Below, piece after piece: positions 1 through 10,098 of a stretch of DNA of 64,000 bases; position 1 is the first letter of the stretch; each line of letters begins with the position of its first letter. The notes under the pieces were generated by a model. The model did no database searches, was not told where the DNA came from, and worked only from the letters and a program-made list of their open reading frames with translations. This stretch comes from Actinomyces qiguomingii (GTDB taxonomy: Bacteria; Actinomycetota; Actinomycetes; Actinomycetales; Actinomycetaceae). Position numbers and translations under genes: made by a program. The stretch covers positions 3,658,001 to 3,722,000 of the forward strand of contig NZ_CP025228.1 of NCBI RefSeq assembly GCF_004102025.1, in the 5' to 3' direction.

Positions 1-358
1 TGTGCACGGTGACGCCAGTGGTGAAATCGGCGTTTCCGGCCGGTTCGGCGGTGTCCTGCTCGGTCGCCTCCTGCGAGCTCTGCTCCTGACCGCCGGCCGA
101 TCCTCCATCGCTGTCGCCATCGCCGCCATCGGCCGGTGGTGGCGCGACGGCCGGGGCAGTGGACTGCCCGCCCGCCTCGGAGGCGTGCCGCCCCAGCAGA
201 CCTACCACACCCCAGGCCAGCAGCGGCACGATTACGAGGATGGCGAGAAGGGGTACCCAGCTGCGCCAGGCGGGAACCTGGGCGCGATGAACCCCGACGG
301 GCACCGGACCGTCGGCGTCGGCGTCGAACTCGTCATCGGGGTAGTCGTAGCGGCTCAC
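1..358 (-). CDS. LytR C-terminal-domain (LytR_C) envelope protein, partial
   Basis: The gene runs off the left edge, so only about 119 N-terminal codons are visible. It starts at a GTG reading VSRYDYPDDEFDADADG. A short acidic cytoplasmic segment is followed by one membrane helix (WVPLLAILVIVPLLAWGVV, about residues 33-51) and then a Pro/Ala/Gly/Asp-rich extracytoplasmic linker. The last visible residues, FTTGVTVH, match the start of a LytR_C domain, whose usual opening is a V-x-V-x-N-G strand. Proteins of this shape (short tail, one helix, linker, LytR_C) are common in Actinomycetaceae and are envelope-associated, with unknown biochemical function. The domain call rests on its first few residues only, so it is moderately secure. 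It is divergent from ung. Confidence 0.6.
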   Translation of the reverse strand, partial: MSRYDYPDDEFDADADGPVPVGVHRAQVPAWRSWVPLLAILVIVPLLAWGVVGLLGRHASEAGGQSTAPAVAPPPADGGDGDSDGGSAGGQEQSSQEATEQDTAEPAGNADFTTGVTVH

Positions 359-468
359 ACCGTGAGGATACCGGGAGGCTGCCGCGGCCGCGGCAGGTGC
401 GCGCCGACACCCCGAGGCGCCCACCCAGGCGGCCGCCGCCCCGGACTCAATTCATCTAGGCTCGGGGC

Positions 469-1146
469 GTGACCGATCCGAAGCCGCTGTCCGAGATCAT
501 CCACCCCTCCTGGGCGCAGGCGCTGGCGCCAGTGGAGCCGACCATCCATGAGATCGGCGCGAGGCTGCGCCAGGAAGTGGCGGCTGGCCGCGGCTATCTG
601 CCCGCTGGCACCGATGTGCTGCGGGCCTTCACCTATCCTCTGGACGACGTCAAGGTCCTGATCGTCGGCCAGGACCCCTACCCGACGCCGGGTCACCCGA
701 TGGGGCTGAGCTTCTCGGTGCAACCGGGGGTGCGTCCGCCACGGAGCCTGGAGAACATCTACACCGAATTGGTCGGCGATGTGGGCGTGCCGCGGCCGAC
801 CTCGGGAGATCTGACCCCGTGGTCGGCACAGGGGGTCATGTTGCTCAACCGGGTACTGACCGTACAGCCGGGCAAGCCGGCATCGCACCGGGGCTGGGGC
901 TGGGAGACGGTTACGCAGCGCGCTATTGAGGCGCTGGTGGCACGCCAACAGCCGCTGGTGGCGATCCTGTGGGGACGCCCGGCGCAGTCCCTGTCCCCCA
1001 TGCTGGGGTCGACGCCGATTATCGCCTCCGCGCACCCCTCACCGTTGAGCGCCTCCCGCGGGTTCTTCGGCTCCCACCCCTTCTCACGGGCCAACGCGGA
1101 ACTGGAGCGGATGGGGGCGACGCCGATCGACTGGCGTCTGCCCTGA
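469..1146 (+). CDS. ung: uracil-DNA glycosylase, family 1
   Basis: Removes uracil from DNA as the first step of base-excision repair, in the cytoplasm. The 225-residue length fits family 1 enzymes. The water-activating motif reads [18 protein letters not shown] with the catalytic Asp at about residue 69; the Pro after GQDPY replaces the His of E. coli Ung and is common in actinobacteria. The C-terminal uracil-binding and DNA-intercalation loop reads [18 protein letters not shown]. It starts at GTG ([10 protein letters not shown]). No other start fits the conserved N-terminus better. It stands alone, divergent from the LytR_C gene and convergent with the DUF364 gene. Confidence 0.96.
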   Translation: MTDPKPLSEIIHPSWAQALAPVEPTIHEIGARLRQEVAAGRGYLPAGTDVLRAFTYPLDDVKVLIVGQDPYPTPGHPMGLSFSVQPGVRPPRSLENIYTELVGDVGVPRPTSGDLTPWSAQGVMLLNRVLTVQPGKPASHRGWGWETVTQRAIEALVARQQPLVAILWGRPAQSLSPMLGSTPIIASAHPSPLSASRGFFGSHPFSRANAELERMGATPIDWRLP

Positions 1147-1272
1147 GGCCGACGTCCGTCCTGACACCGCATATGGGCGGCGCCTGCCGTGCCGCGCCCA
1201 TCTCTCCACTCGTACAAGGGAGCTTCAGCCCATTCGAGCCGCAGCGCTTGACGGGCGTGGCCCGGGGACCGA

Positions 1273-2046
1273 TCAGTTCCCCACGGCGTGAAGGTGCATG
1301 CGGCTGCCCGGGCCGATACTCCCGGAGGCATTCAGCTCCTCCAGGTAGGCACCGGGCCGGACCTCGGGCGCGGGTACGAATCCCGTGACGGTGGCGACCC
1401 CCAGGTCCAGGAACAGCGGATGCATGGGGGTGGAGGGCCCCACCAACACGGTATGCGCCCCCGCGCCCACCGCCAGATCGATCAGCCGCGGCATGGTCTT
1501 GTTGACCAGGCTCGAGGAGGAAATGAACACATAGTGGCACTGGGGCAGCAGGTATTCACAGGCGGTGTCCGGGAAGTCGCCCGGACGCGGATTGCGCTCC
1601 AGAGTCCACAGCTCCTCCGCTCGCCACAGGGCGCGCCCGGCGAACGGGAAGTGTCCGATGATGGCCACCTTACGGCCGGCGACGGCCTCGCCATAGGGGT
1701 CGAATACCTGCCGCCAGGTCAGGTCGGCGCCGGTAGGGACAAAGCCGTGGGAGGCGGCGACGTCGGCACGCGAGTACCAGGAGTTGATGGCGGCCAGGCC
1801 GACACTCGCCTCAGCCAGGTTCCAACTCTTGACCAGGGCGGCGACATCACGCAGGGGGCGGCCGACGTCGGGGATGTCGGCGGATGCGGCCGGGCGGGTG
1901 GTGACGGCGAGCGACCAGGCACAACCCACGCCGTCGGCGGAGTTGAATACGCGGGTCCAGCGCGGGCCGCGGTCGGAGGCTACAACGGTCAGGCCGTCGG
2001 GGACGTCGTCAATCAGGGCGTCATAGACTTCCCAGGGTCTGGCCAC
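1273..2046 (-). CDS. DUF4213/DUF364 protein (putative metal-chelate or heavy-metal-related)
   Basis: Encodes about 257 residues with an N-terminal DUF4213 segment (PWEVYDALIDDVPDG) and a C-terminal DUF364 Rossmann-like domain (VAIIGHFPFAG, CHYVFISSSSLVNKTMPRL, VLVGPSTPMHP). The family is often annotated as putative heavy-metal chelation and tends to sit near molybdenum, cobalt or iron-uptake genes. Its reaction is not known. The longest frame opens at a TTG at 2061, but a GAGGAGG ribosome-binding site lies inside that extension, six bases before a GTG at 2046, so the GTG (VARPWEVYD) is the better start. A DtxR/IdeR-like operator at 2109-2127 suggests iron-dependent repression. Confident on family, weak on function. 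Confidence 0.8.
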   Translation of the reverse strand: MARPWEVYDALIDDVPDGLTVVASDRGPRWTRVFNSADGVGCAWSLAVTTRPAASADIPDVGRPLRDVAALVKSWNLAEASVGLAAINSWYSRADVAASHGFVPTGADLTWRQVFDPYGEAVAGRKVAIIGHFPFAGRALWRAEELWTLERNPRPGDFPDTACEYLLPQCHYVFISSSSLVNKTMPRLIDLAVGAGAHTVLVGPSTPMHPLFLDLGVATVTGFVPAPEVRPGAYLEELNASGSIGPGSRMHLHAVGN

Positions 2047-2108
2047 CGTGGTCCTCCTCAAGGCTCGACGCGACGGGATGCGGTGCCGGACGACATCGCC
2101 CCATTTTC

Positions 2109-2127
2109 GCAGGCAAGCCTAACCTTA
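2109..2127 (-). promoter_or_regulatory. DtxR/IdeR-type iron box upstream of the DUF364 gene
   Basis: Read on the minus strand the site is TAAGGTTAGGCTTGCCTGC. It matches 14 of 19 positions of the known iron-repressor consensus TTAGGTTAGSCTAACCTAA, with the left half and centre (AGGTTAGGCT) perfect and the right half degenerate. It lies about 63 bases upstream of the GTG start, where a promoter would be expected. Confidence 0.55.
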
Positions 2128-2191
2128 TCGTTACTCGCCGCGGAGTGCCATAAGGGTCTCAACTTACGATCTGCATTCGCTGTAAGCGCAC

Positions 2192-2267
2192 TGGAGCCGC
2201 GTGTCGGACTCGAACCGACGACCTGCTGTTTACAAGACAGCTGCTCTACCAACTGAGCTAACGCGGC
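2192..2267 (-). tRNA. tRNA-Thr (TGT anticodon), CCA encoded
   Basis: A full cloverleaf reads on the minus strand. The acceptor stem is GCCGCGT paired with ACGCGGC, the D arm contains AGCTCAGTTGGTAGAGC, the anticodon stem is GCTGT/ACAGC around loop CTTGTAA (anticodon TGT, reading ACA), and the T loop is GGTTCGAGTCC. The discriminator base is T at 2195, followed by a genome-encoded CCA (2194-2192). Confidence 0.95.
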
Positions 2268-2336
2268 ACGCGGGGCGCAGTTTACCCGGTCCCGACCACC
2301 AGGATGACCACCGGGCGAGCGCCGGCGAACGGGCCG

Positions 2337-3200
2337 CTACTGGGCCGAGGTCTCGCGGGGCGCGGAGTCGGCACCTGCCTGGAGGTGGTCGGTGATTCCG
2401 GTCTGCGTGCTGATACTGGCCAGATCAAGCTTCTCCTTGCCCAGATACACCGTCGGCGTGGTACCTATGCCGAGGTCCAGGAAGGTCTTGTCACCGAGGT
2501 CCAGCCAGGCACCATAGGTGTTCTCGGTAACAGCCGCGGTGATCTGCTCGACGACGGCTTCACTGACCCCCGCCTCGGTGGCAGCCTGTACGACCGACTC
2601 GGCGGTCAGGGTTGAGAAGTCTGCACTGGCGTAGATCTCGGAGAACCGAGTCATGGCCGCCAGGTGGAAGGCCATTGCCGAAGCCGGCTCCTGGTCGAGC
2701 ACGACCCCCAGACCATTGCACACCATGTCGCTCCAGCTGCTTTGCAGAAGACGCGAGGGGTGCAGTACCAGGTTGATGGTGCCCTCGCCCAGCAGCGTCT
2801 CGATCTCCGAATTGTGGAGTATTTCGAAGTCGGCGCAGTGGTGGCAGGCATAGTCGAAGTAGATGTGCAGGTTTTGGGCCCCGTCCGTGCTGGTTCCCGG
2901 TGTGAGGTCGGGACCGAAGACGAGCGAGCCGTCGGCGCGGATGGTCGCGGGGACCCCCTTACCGCCTGCGTTGTCTGTGACGATGGCCCCACCCGGAGTC
3001 TTCGATTCGTCATTGCGTCCGTTGACCACCACCGCGGCCACGGTTCCGGCCACGGCCAGCCCGCCGATGCCGAGGAGGCTGCGGCGAGTGATTCGGGCGC
3101 GTCGCTCTCGGCGCTCCTCCTCCTCGCGCAGCGCCCGCGCCTTGGCACGGGCCGCCTCCCGACGCTCGGCCTTAGTGGGACGGGGCTGATTCGAAGCCAC
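2337..3200 (-). CDS. exported DsbA-like thioredoxin-fold oxidoreductase
   Basis: About 287 residues. A strongly charged cytoplasmic N-terminus (about residues 1-40, Glu/Arg/Lys-rich) precedes a single membrane anchor (SLLGIGGLAVAGTVAAVVV). A DsbA-type thioredoxin fold follows, with the redox motif CHHC at about residues 119-122 in the context IYFDYACHHCADFE. The cis-Pro loop is probably the GTTPTVYLG segment. Such proteins form or shuffle disulfides in secreted proteins on the outer face of the membrane. The start is taken at the GTG at 3200, six bases after GAGGAG, rather than the TTG two codons upstream that lies inside the spacer. Confidence 0.85.
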   Translation of the reverse strand: MASNQPRPTKAERREAARAKARALREEEERRERRARITRRSLLGIGGLAVAGTVAAVVVNGRNDESKTPGGAIVTDNAGGKGVPATIRADGSLVFGPDLTPGTSTDGAQNLHIYFDYACHHCADFEILHNSEIETLLGEGTINLVLHPSRLLQSSWSDMVCNGLGVVLDQEPASAMAFHLAAMTRFSEIYASADFSTLTAESVVQAATEAGVSEAVVEQITAAVTENTYGAWLDLGDKTFLDLGIGTTPTVYLGKEKLDLASISTQTGITDHLQAGADSAPRETSAQ

Positions 3201-3307
3201 AAGCAACTCCTCGATTCGGATTCGGTGCCGTCACGATGCGCGGCACTGGCATGTTAGGCATTCTGCCTGGGAACACGCGGAGAAGCACGGCCTCACAATG
3301 CGGCCTG

Positions 3308-3470
3308 CCTCACGTCCGCCCCCGCGCGGGCGTCGGGCGCCGGTAGCCGCGGTGAGCGCAGCCTGAGCGCTCACGTCCGCCCTCGCGTCGGCGTCGGCCT
3401 TCCCGGAAGCGGTGATCTGGACCTCCGACGCTCACCTCCACCCTCGCATCGGCGCTGGGCCGACGCCCGC
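3308..3470. repeat. three imperfect direct repeats in the gap before the kinase gene
   Basis: The 314-base gap between the DsbA-like gene and the kinase gene holds no convincing gene. It contains three imperfect copies of a motif close to CTCACGTCCGCCCTCGCG followed by a GCGTCGG-like tail, starting near 3309, 3370 and 3431, spaced about 61 bases apart. They are degenerate and of unknown role. Confidence 0.4.
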
Positions 3471-3514
3471 CGATCCGGTTGTGGCTGCAATGAACAATGC
3501 CGTTTATTCGGGAA

Positions 3515-5566
3515 TCATGCGAAAGGCGCCGAGTTCGCCACGGGAATCGCCCCCATGACATACAGCACCACAATGCCCAGGGCGATGGCTCCGAATACGG
3601 CACATCCGATCAAACGATTCTGACGGCTGCGCAGCACCAAGCCGATCAGGCGGGCTCCGCCGCGGCGAGCGGGGGCGCCCCAGGGCACGAACCAGGCCAC
3701 GAGCATGTATGCGACCGCGGTTGAGGCCAGGCACAGCCCGGCACGGTGGTAGGCGCTCCACGAGCTCAGTATGGTGGCATCGCCAGCGCTGTCGCCGAAT
3801 CCCAATGCGGAGCCGCCGAACACGAAGACGAGCCAACCGACCACCGCCCCCACGCCGCAGGCAGCCAGGCCCGCCGCCGCCGAGCGCAGCAGGTACCAGG
3901 GCATGGATGCCCACATGCGCGAGGTGTCGGCGCCGGAGGAGCGGCCCGCCCGCAGGCGCCGCCAACGGCGCGCATCATCCGCCCGCCCGACGGTGCCGGC
4001 GACGACGACCAGCAGCGTGAAGCCGATCGCTATCCATCCGGGAATGGGCAGTGCCAGCGCCGCGATCATCAGGAAGAAGAAGGCCGCAACCGTGCGGTGG
4101 CGTCGGGGCTCCAGCGCCCATTGCGGCACGCCGCCCGGTATCGGCGCGGACTCCGGCATGGGCGCGGATACGGGCGCCGGCACGGGTCCGCCGTTCGCCG
4201 CCCCGGTGCTTACCGGCCCACTATTGAGGGGCCCACCGTTTACCGGCCCACTATTGAGGGGCCCACCGTTTACCGGCCCACTATTGAGGGGCCCACCGTT
4301 CGCAGCTCCTGCGGGCGGAGCGTCGGCGCGGGCCGAGACCGCCCCAGCGCCGGGGGTGAAGGACGGCGGTGGCGTCGTATCGCCGGGCCGCGGCCTCACA
4401 CCGGATGGCGGCAACGAAGGCGGCACCGATCCCGTCGCCGGACCCGCCGACGTCGTCGGTCGCATTTCGCCCGTCTGCGGAGCCGCCGTGCTCAGGAATC
4501 CGTAGGCTCCAGGAGGCGATGACGGCGGGCCGGCCTGCCCGGGGCCGTAGGGCGTGTTCGCGGTGGAGCCACGCCCCGGGGAGTACCTCGACTCATAGGT
4601 GCCGGTGCTGGTGTCGGCCTCATCAGGGGCCGCTTGTGTGGCGCTGGCAGGCGCATCCGGAAGCACCTCGGCCAGGACGGTCTCGCCGGTGCCGCCATCG
4701 GCGATCTCGTCCAGGACGCGTACCAGGTCGGGCACGGGCAGACGGTCGGCCACGTCGGGCGCCAGGGCCGCGGTAAAGGCGCGAGCCAGGGCGGGCTGCG
4801 TCTCCTCCAGGTCGCCCAGCTCCGGGGTGCCGGCGTACACGCGGCGAAAGACGGCCTGCCAGGGGCCCGAGCCGAAGGGCGAGCGGCCGGTGATGGTGAA
4901 CAGCAGGACGCCGGCGCAGGCGTACCAGTCCACCTCGGGCGTGGGCTCGCCGCCGTCGAGCATCTCCGGCGGGATGAACCCGGGAGTGCCGGTGACTTGG
5001 CCGGTCTGGGTCAGGCGGACGTCGTCGGCAACCTGGGCGATGCCGAAGTCGATCAACACCGGGCCCTGCACGCCCAGCATCACGTTAGAGGGCTTGAGGT
5101 CGCGGTGGATGACGCCCGTGGCGTGCACCGCGGACAGGGCGTCCACCAGGCCGTGGGCCAGGTCGGACAGATCCCGGATGTCGGACTCCAGACTGTAGAC
5201 GCCCTCATGATCGACCTCGTGCTGGAGGGTCGGGCCGTCCACCAGTTCGGTGATGACGAAGGTGATGCCGGTTCCGTCCGCGCCGTCGCCGGTCTCGATG
5301 TCCAGAATGCGGGCCACCCGCGAGTCCTTGACGCGGGCGAGCACGGAGGCCTCGCGGTCCAGGCGGCGGCGCGCGGTCGGGTCGGCCGCGATTTGCGGAT
5401 GGAGGATCTTCATGGCGACGTGGTTTCCATCGCCGTCGACGGCCTCCCAGACCACGCCCATGCCGCCGGCACCCAGGCGTCGCACGAGCCGGTAGCCGCC
5501 GACCTCGGCGCCCGCGCGCAGCCCTGCCAGCGAGGCGGGTGTGGCCGTGCCGGGGCTTAGAGTCAT
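3515..5566 (-). CDS. Hanks-type serine/threonine protein kinase with C-terminal membrane domain
   Basis: About 683 residues. An N-terminal kinase domain occupies roughly residues 25-310. It has a glycine loop LGAGGMGVVW, a nucleotide-binding Lys near residue 53 (VAMKIL), a catalytic loop VIHRDLKPSNVM (Asp about 156), DFG at about 173-175, and GTPGFIPPEM in the activation segment. A long Pro/Gly/Ser/Thr linker follows, including three exact ten-residue repeats, then about four or five hydrophobic helices at the C-terminus. The kinase acts in the cytoplasm, tethered to the membrane. No extracellular PASTA sensor is present, so it is not a PknB. The start at 5566 (MTLSPGTATP) is preferred over the upstream frame MCGGGGVSRYCG, which looks non-coding. 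Confidence 0.88.
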   Translation of the reverse strand: MTLSPGTATPASLAGLRAGAEVGGYRLVRRLGAGGMGVVWEAVDGDGNHVAMKILHPQIAADPTARRRLDREASVLARVKDSRVARILDIETGDGADGTGITFVITELVDGPTLQHEVDHEGVYSLESDIRDLSDLAHGLVDALSAVHATGVIHRDLKPSNVMLGVQGPVLIDFGIAQVADDVRLTQTGQVTGTPGFIPPEMLDGGEPTPEVDWYACAGVLLFTITGRSPFGSGPWQAVFRRVYAGTPELGDLEETQPALARAFTAALAPDVADRLPVPDLVRVLDEIADGGTGETVLAEVLPDAPASATQAAPDEADTSTGTYESRYSPGRGSTANTPYGPGQAGPPSSPPGAYGFLSTAAPQTGEMRPTTSAGPATGSVPPSLPPSGVRPRPGDTTPPPSFTPGAGAVSARADAPPAGAANGGPLNSGPVNGGPLNSGPVNGGPLNSGPVSTGAANGGPVPAPVSAPMPESAPIPGGVPQWALEPRRHRTVAAFFFLMIAALALPIPGWIAIGFTLLVVVAGTVGRADDARRWRRLRAGRSSGADTSRMWASMPWYLLRSAAAGLAACGVGAVVGWLVFVFGGSALGFGDSAGDATILSSWSAYHRAGLCLASTAVAYMLVAWFVPWGAPARRGGARLIGLVLRSRQNRLIGCAVFGAIALGIVVLYVMGAIPVANSAPFA
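4208..4297. repeat. three 30-bp tandem repeats within the kinase linker
   Basis: Three contiguous near-identical 30-bp units lie at 4208-4237, 4238-4267 and 4268-4297. They encode repeats of the ten residues NGGPLNSGPV in the unstructured linker of the kinase. They are in frame, so changes in copy number would alter linker length without breaking the protein. Confidence 0.9.
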
Positions 5567-5787
5567 GGCGCCACAGTACCGGGAGACTCCCCCGCCGCCG
5601 CACACGTGAGCGGGTTCACAGGCCTTTCAGGGTTTTCGAAGGCCCTTTGGCTACCTACGCGGCGCAACCGTATGACAGAGTTGGTCCTGCCTGGGGCAAC
5701 CGCTCCTGGCACGTGTCAATGCGGACACGCATCGGCACCTTTCACTCGGATCGTCCGGCACGTACCTGCCGGTGAAGGGATACCCCT

Positions 5788-6915
<1,128 letters not shown>

Positions 6916-6949
6916 GCCGCCACGGCGGCCCGAGCACACCAGGGCTGAT

Positions 6950-6989
6950 GGTTGAGCCCCGTTCCTCCCACGAGGAGCGGGGCTCAACC
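6950..6989 (+). terminator. strong stem-loop terminator after msiK
   Basis: An 18-bp stem (GGTTGAGCCCCGTTCCTC against its complement, with one G-U pair) and a CCAC tetraloop lie 34 bases after the msiK stop. There is no long T-tract, as is usual for actinobacterial terminators. Confidence 0.8.
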
Positions 6990-7143
6990 GCCGTTCTGAC
7001 GGCGCGCCCACAACCGCATGTATGGTTCGTCATCAAGGAAGATGACGTAATGAGCCCTCGGGCGGGTGGACTCGCCCGTAGCTACCTGTAACGAACCGGC
7101 GCCGTCGGCGATCCATTCGCGGCGGACCTGAAAGAATGCCTCC

Positions 7144-8517
7144 ATGCCCCAGTCCATGCAGATCACCGCGGCCACAATCGACCCGGCACTGCTCGATCTC
7201 CCGTGGGAGATTCCCTTGGAGCAGTGGCCGACCGAAGTTCTCGCCGCCCTCCCGCGGGGACTGTCGCGTCACATTGTGCGCTTCGTCAACCTCTCCGAGC
7301 GCGTCATCGCCGTTAAGGAGATCGGCGAGTCGGTCGCTTATCGCGAGTACGAGCTGCTGCGAGACCTGATTCGTCTGGGTGCCCCCTGCGTCACGCCGAC
7401 CGCGGTCATCACCGGACGTACCGGCCTGGACCGCTCCCCCCTCAACTCGGTGCTGGTGACCGAGCACCTGTCCTATTCGCTGCCCTACCGGGCGCTGTTC
7501 AGCCAGTACATGCGCCCCGAGACCGCCACGAGGCTGATCGACGCCCTCGCCGTTCTGCTGGTGCGGCTGCACCTGCTGGGCTTCTACTGGGGGGATGTCT
7601 CCCTGTCCAATACCCTGTTCCGCCGGGATGCGGGGGCCTTCGCCGCCTACCTGGTGGATGCGGAGACCGGTGAGCTGCACACCGAGGGACTGACCGAGGG
7701 CAAACGCCTGTACGACATCGATATCGCCCGTACGAATATCATCGGCGAGCTGATGGACCTGCAGGCAGGGGCTCTGCTTGAGTCGAGCGTGGACACCATT
7801 GAGGTGGGTGACCGAATCGTGGGCCGCTACACCGAGCTGTGGAAGGTGCTCACCGCCGAAGAGGCCTTCGACCTGGGCGAACGCTGGCGGGTGCGCAACC
7901 GTATTGAAAGGCTCAATGAGTTGGGCTTCGATGTGGGCGAGCTGACCATGAAGACCGAGGCGGACGGCTCGCGCACAAGGATGATCATTCAGCCCAAGGT
8001 CGTTGATGCGGGCCACTATCATCGCCAGATCATGCGCCTGACCGGCCTGGATGTGCAGGAGCGTCAGGGGCAGCGCATGCTAAATGACCTGGAGACCTTC
8101 CGTACGGAGACCGGCCGTAAGGACGAGCCGGTGGAGCAGGTGGCGCATGCGTGGCTGGCCGAGGTTTTCGAGCCCACGCTTGCCGCCGTCCCCATGGAGC
8201 TGCGCCGCAAGCTGGAGCCGGCCGAAATTTTCCACGAAGTGCTCGAACACCGCTGGTACATGTCGGAGCAGCGCCAGCACGACGTAACCACACAGGAGGC
8301 CGTGGACGACTACGTGCGCACCGTCCTGCCGCAGCACCGCGACGAGCAGTCCTACCTGTCATTGGGGGACACCCAGGAGATGGCTGCGATCTTCGACGAC
8401 GATGAGCCGGCACCCGCCGAGGACGAAGACTTCGCGGCCCTCGACGAGGCCACCGCCGCCGCCTTCGAGCTCAACCCCATGGGCTTTACTGCCGGCATGA
8501 AGTTCAAGGGCGAGTGA
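7144..8517 (+). CDS. DUF4032 family protein, kinase-like fold
   Basis: 457 residues. The N-terminal half resembles a lipopolysaccharide-kinase or aminoglycoside-kinase-like fold: VIAVKEIGESVAYREYELL has the layout of a nucleotide-binding Lys and helix-C Glu, LLVRLHLLGFYWGDVSLSNTLF is a catalytic loop with Asp and Asn, and AYLVDAETGEL takes the place of the metal-binding DFG motif. The rest fits DUF4032, a family almost confined to actinobacteria with unknown substrate. The tail (about residues 415-445) is acidic. It is probably a cytoplasmic small-molecule or protein kinase, though this is inference from the motifs. The start is uncertain between 7144 and the Met four codons later. Confidence 0.75.
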   Translation: MPQSMQITAATIDPALLDLPWEIPLEQWPTEVLAALPRGLSRHIVRFVNLSERVIAVKEIGESVAYREYELLRDLIRLGAPCVTPTAVITGRTGLDRSPLNSVLVTEHLSYSLPYRALFSQYMRPETATRLIDALAVLLVRLHLLGFYWGDVSLSNTLFRRDAGAFAAYLVDAETGELHTEGLTEGKRLYDIDIARTNIIGELMDLQAGALLESSVDTIEVGDRIVGRYTELWKVLTAEEAFDLGERWRVRNRIERLNELGFDVGELTMKTEADGSRTRMIIQPKVVDAGHYHRQIMRLTGLDVQERQGQRMLNDLETFRTETGRKDEPVEQVAHAWLAEVFEPTLAAVPMELRRKLEPAEIFHEVLEHRWYMSEQRQHDVTTQEAVDDYVRTVLPQHRDEQSYLSLGDTQEMAAIFDDDEPAPAEDEDFAALDEATAAAFELNPMGFTAGMKFKGE

Positions 8518-8589
8518 CGCCCCGGGCACATTGATGGGCGCACAGCGTCAGGGGTACCGTCGACTCCGTCGACATTGAGGAACTTGACC

Positions 8590-9159
8590 ATGGGATGGTT
8601 TGAGACGCAGCCCATGCGCCGTTTCGAGGTGGCGACGCCGCCACGGGACGCGGTGCGCTTCGTCATCGATCAGCTGGGGCCGCAGGGCTTCTCCCCGGAG
8701 ACCTGGGATCTGGACTCGGTACTGGCCGAACGAGGCCCGTGGACCGGCGTGGTCCTTCGTGAAGGTAGCGAAGCCGCCACCTTCTTGGCGGATTACCTTG
8801 CCGAGGTATTTCCGTTTGTGCTGGTTCTCCCCTGGGTCCGCCGCCAGCACGGGCGCGTGCGCCTGGCGGTCATAGCCCGCCCACTCCCCGGTCGCGCGCC
8901 AGTCAGCGAACTCATCTGCTGGCACTTCTCCTTTGATTCCGATACCCCGTGGAGCCATCCCAAGTACTTCACCATTAACGCCATGGAGGGCTTGACCGAG
9001 CCACTGCGTGCGACGGGCCTGCTGCTGGCGGGGCCTGCGAAACCATCCAGTTGGAAGACTTGGAAGACCCTGCCCGCCGATCATCCGCTGCATCCTAAGC
9101 AGTGGCGCGCCATCAGCAAGGAGGCGCGACGCCGCGGCCGCCGACGCCAGCGCGGCTGA
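8590..9159 (+). CDS. conserved hypothetical protein with basic C-terminus
   Basis: About 189 residues with no family I can name. A GAGGAA ribosome-binding site seven bases before the ATG at 8590 decides the start, and the frame upstream of it (from a TTG at 8575) consists of that binding site. The sequence is compact and globular (WFETQPMRRFEVATPPRDAV...), with a Trp-rich C-terminal part and a very basic tail ending RRRGRRRQRG that suggests contact with nucleic acid or a membrane. No signal peptide or membrane helix is seen. It lies 72 bases downstream of the DUF4032 gene on the same strand and may be co-transcribed with it. Confidence 0.6.
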   Translation: MGWFETQPMRRFEVATPPRDAVRFVIDQLGPQGFSPETWDLDSVLAERGPWTGVVLREGSEAATFLADYLAEVFPFVLVLPWVRRQHGRVRLAVIARPLPGRAPVSELICWHFSFDSDTPWSHPKYFTINAMEGLTEPLRATGLLLAGPAKPSSWKTWKTLPADHPLHPKQWRAISKEARRRGRRRQRG

Positions 9160-9287
9160 TGCGGCCCGTCAGCCCTTCTCAGCAGGAGTGTTGAAGTCGG
9201 GTTAGCCGTCTCATAACGCCTCGCCGCGACTCCCATACGGGAATGCTGCTAGGCACTCGTTGGAGTAGCGGAAGTCCCCGGTTATCT

Positions 9288-9839
9288 GGTTCTTCCGGTT
9301 TGAGGGTGTAGTGGTTGGGGTCGGGGCCGCGGTGCGGCGGTCCTTGTCGGGCTGGCGAGGTCGTTGTCGGTGGGCGCCGATTCGCCGAATACGACCTTCT
9401 CCGGCTCTTCCGGTTCGGGTGTGCCGGTGCTGGGTGTTGCCGGCCGGTGCTGGTGGGTGGCCTGTGTCCGGGTGCCCCGGCCGTGGGGCGGAATGTCCGA
9501 ATTCGGCACAAAGGCGGTCGGCGACCGCTGGAGCCGTTTCTAAAACCGCATGATTCCAACGTTCTGTTCACGACTGTAGGCGACGTCGGAGCCGTTTGTG
9601 CCGATCCCGGACACTTCGGGCCACCACACACGGCAACGAGCGCCAACAGACAGCCGCGGACACGCCGCACGTGCGCGGTCGCGCATTCCAAGATCGGACC
9701 GTCTGACAGTGCCTCTGGGGCGGCCCAAGCACAGCCAGAGTCCAAGTAGAGCTGGGCCCTCCAAGCAGACACGGGCCGGTCGACCCAACCGCAAACAACC
9801 ACACACCCCAAAACCCCACACCCACAAACCGGAAGAGCC
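9288..9839. mobile_element. non-coding MITE-like element, copy A
   Basis: A 552-bp segment without a credible gene is bounded by inverted ends GGTTCTTCCGGTTTGAGGG and GGCTCTTCCGGTTTGTGGG (right end read inward). The left end also resembles the left end of the two ISL3-family elements in this window over about 33 bases. Inside is the shared hairpin pair TCCGAATTCGGCACAAA and TTTGTGCCGATCCCGGACAC, also found in copies B and C. No target duplication is visible. The remaining gap to 10098 holds nothing recognisable. Confidence 0.5.
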
Positions 9840-10098
9840 GACAAGGCCCTGGTACCCGACCATGCCCCTCCAGTGTGCACCACTCTCAAGACACGCAGCA
9901 CTGACTCGCACCGGCGAACCGGACGGACTGGACTACTCGCGGGTTTGGGAACTCACTTGCCCTTGGGCGCAGCAGCGAATGGGCGGGGTCCTCCTGCCCA
10001 TCCCGCCCTCGCCAAGCCCAGCACGTTCGTACGCGCCCGTCAGGCATCCTCTGGGACCATCGCCCTCGCTGCCCTCCGCCTCGCAGACGCGTTTGGAT

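Noticed and set aside
3746..4522. Plus-strand frame with YRPTIEGPTV repeats
   Set aside because: It is the complementary reading of the 30-bp repeats in the kinase gene, which has clear kinase motifs on the other strand.
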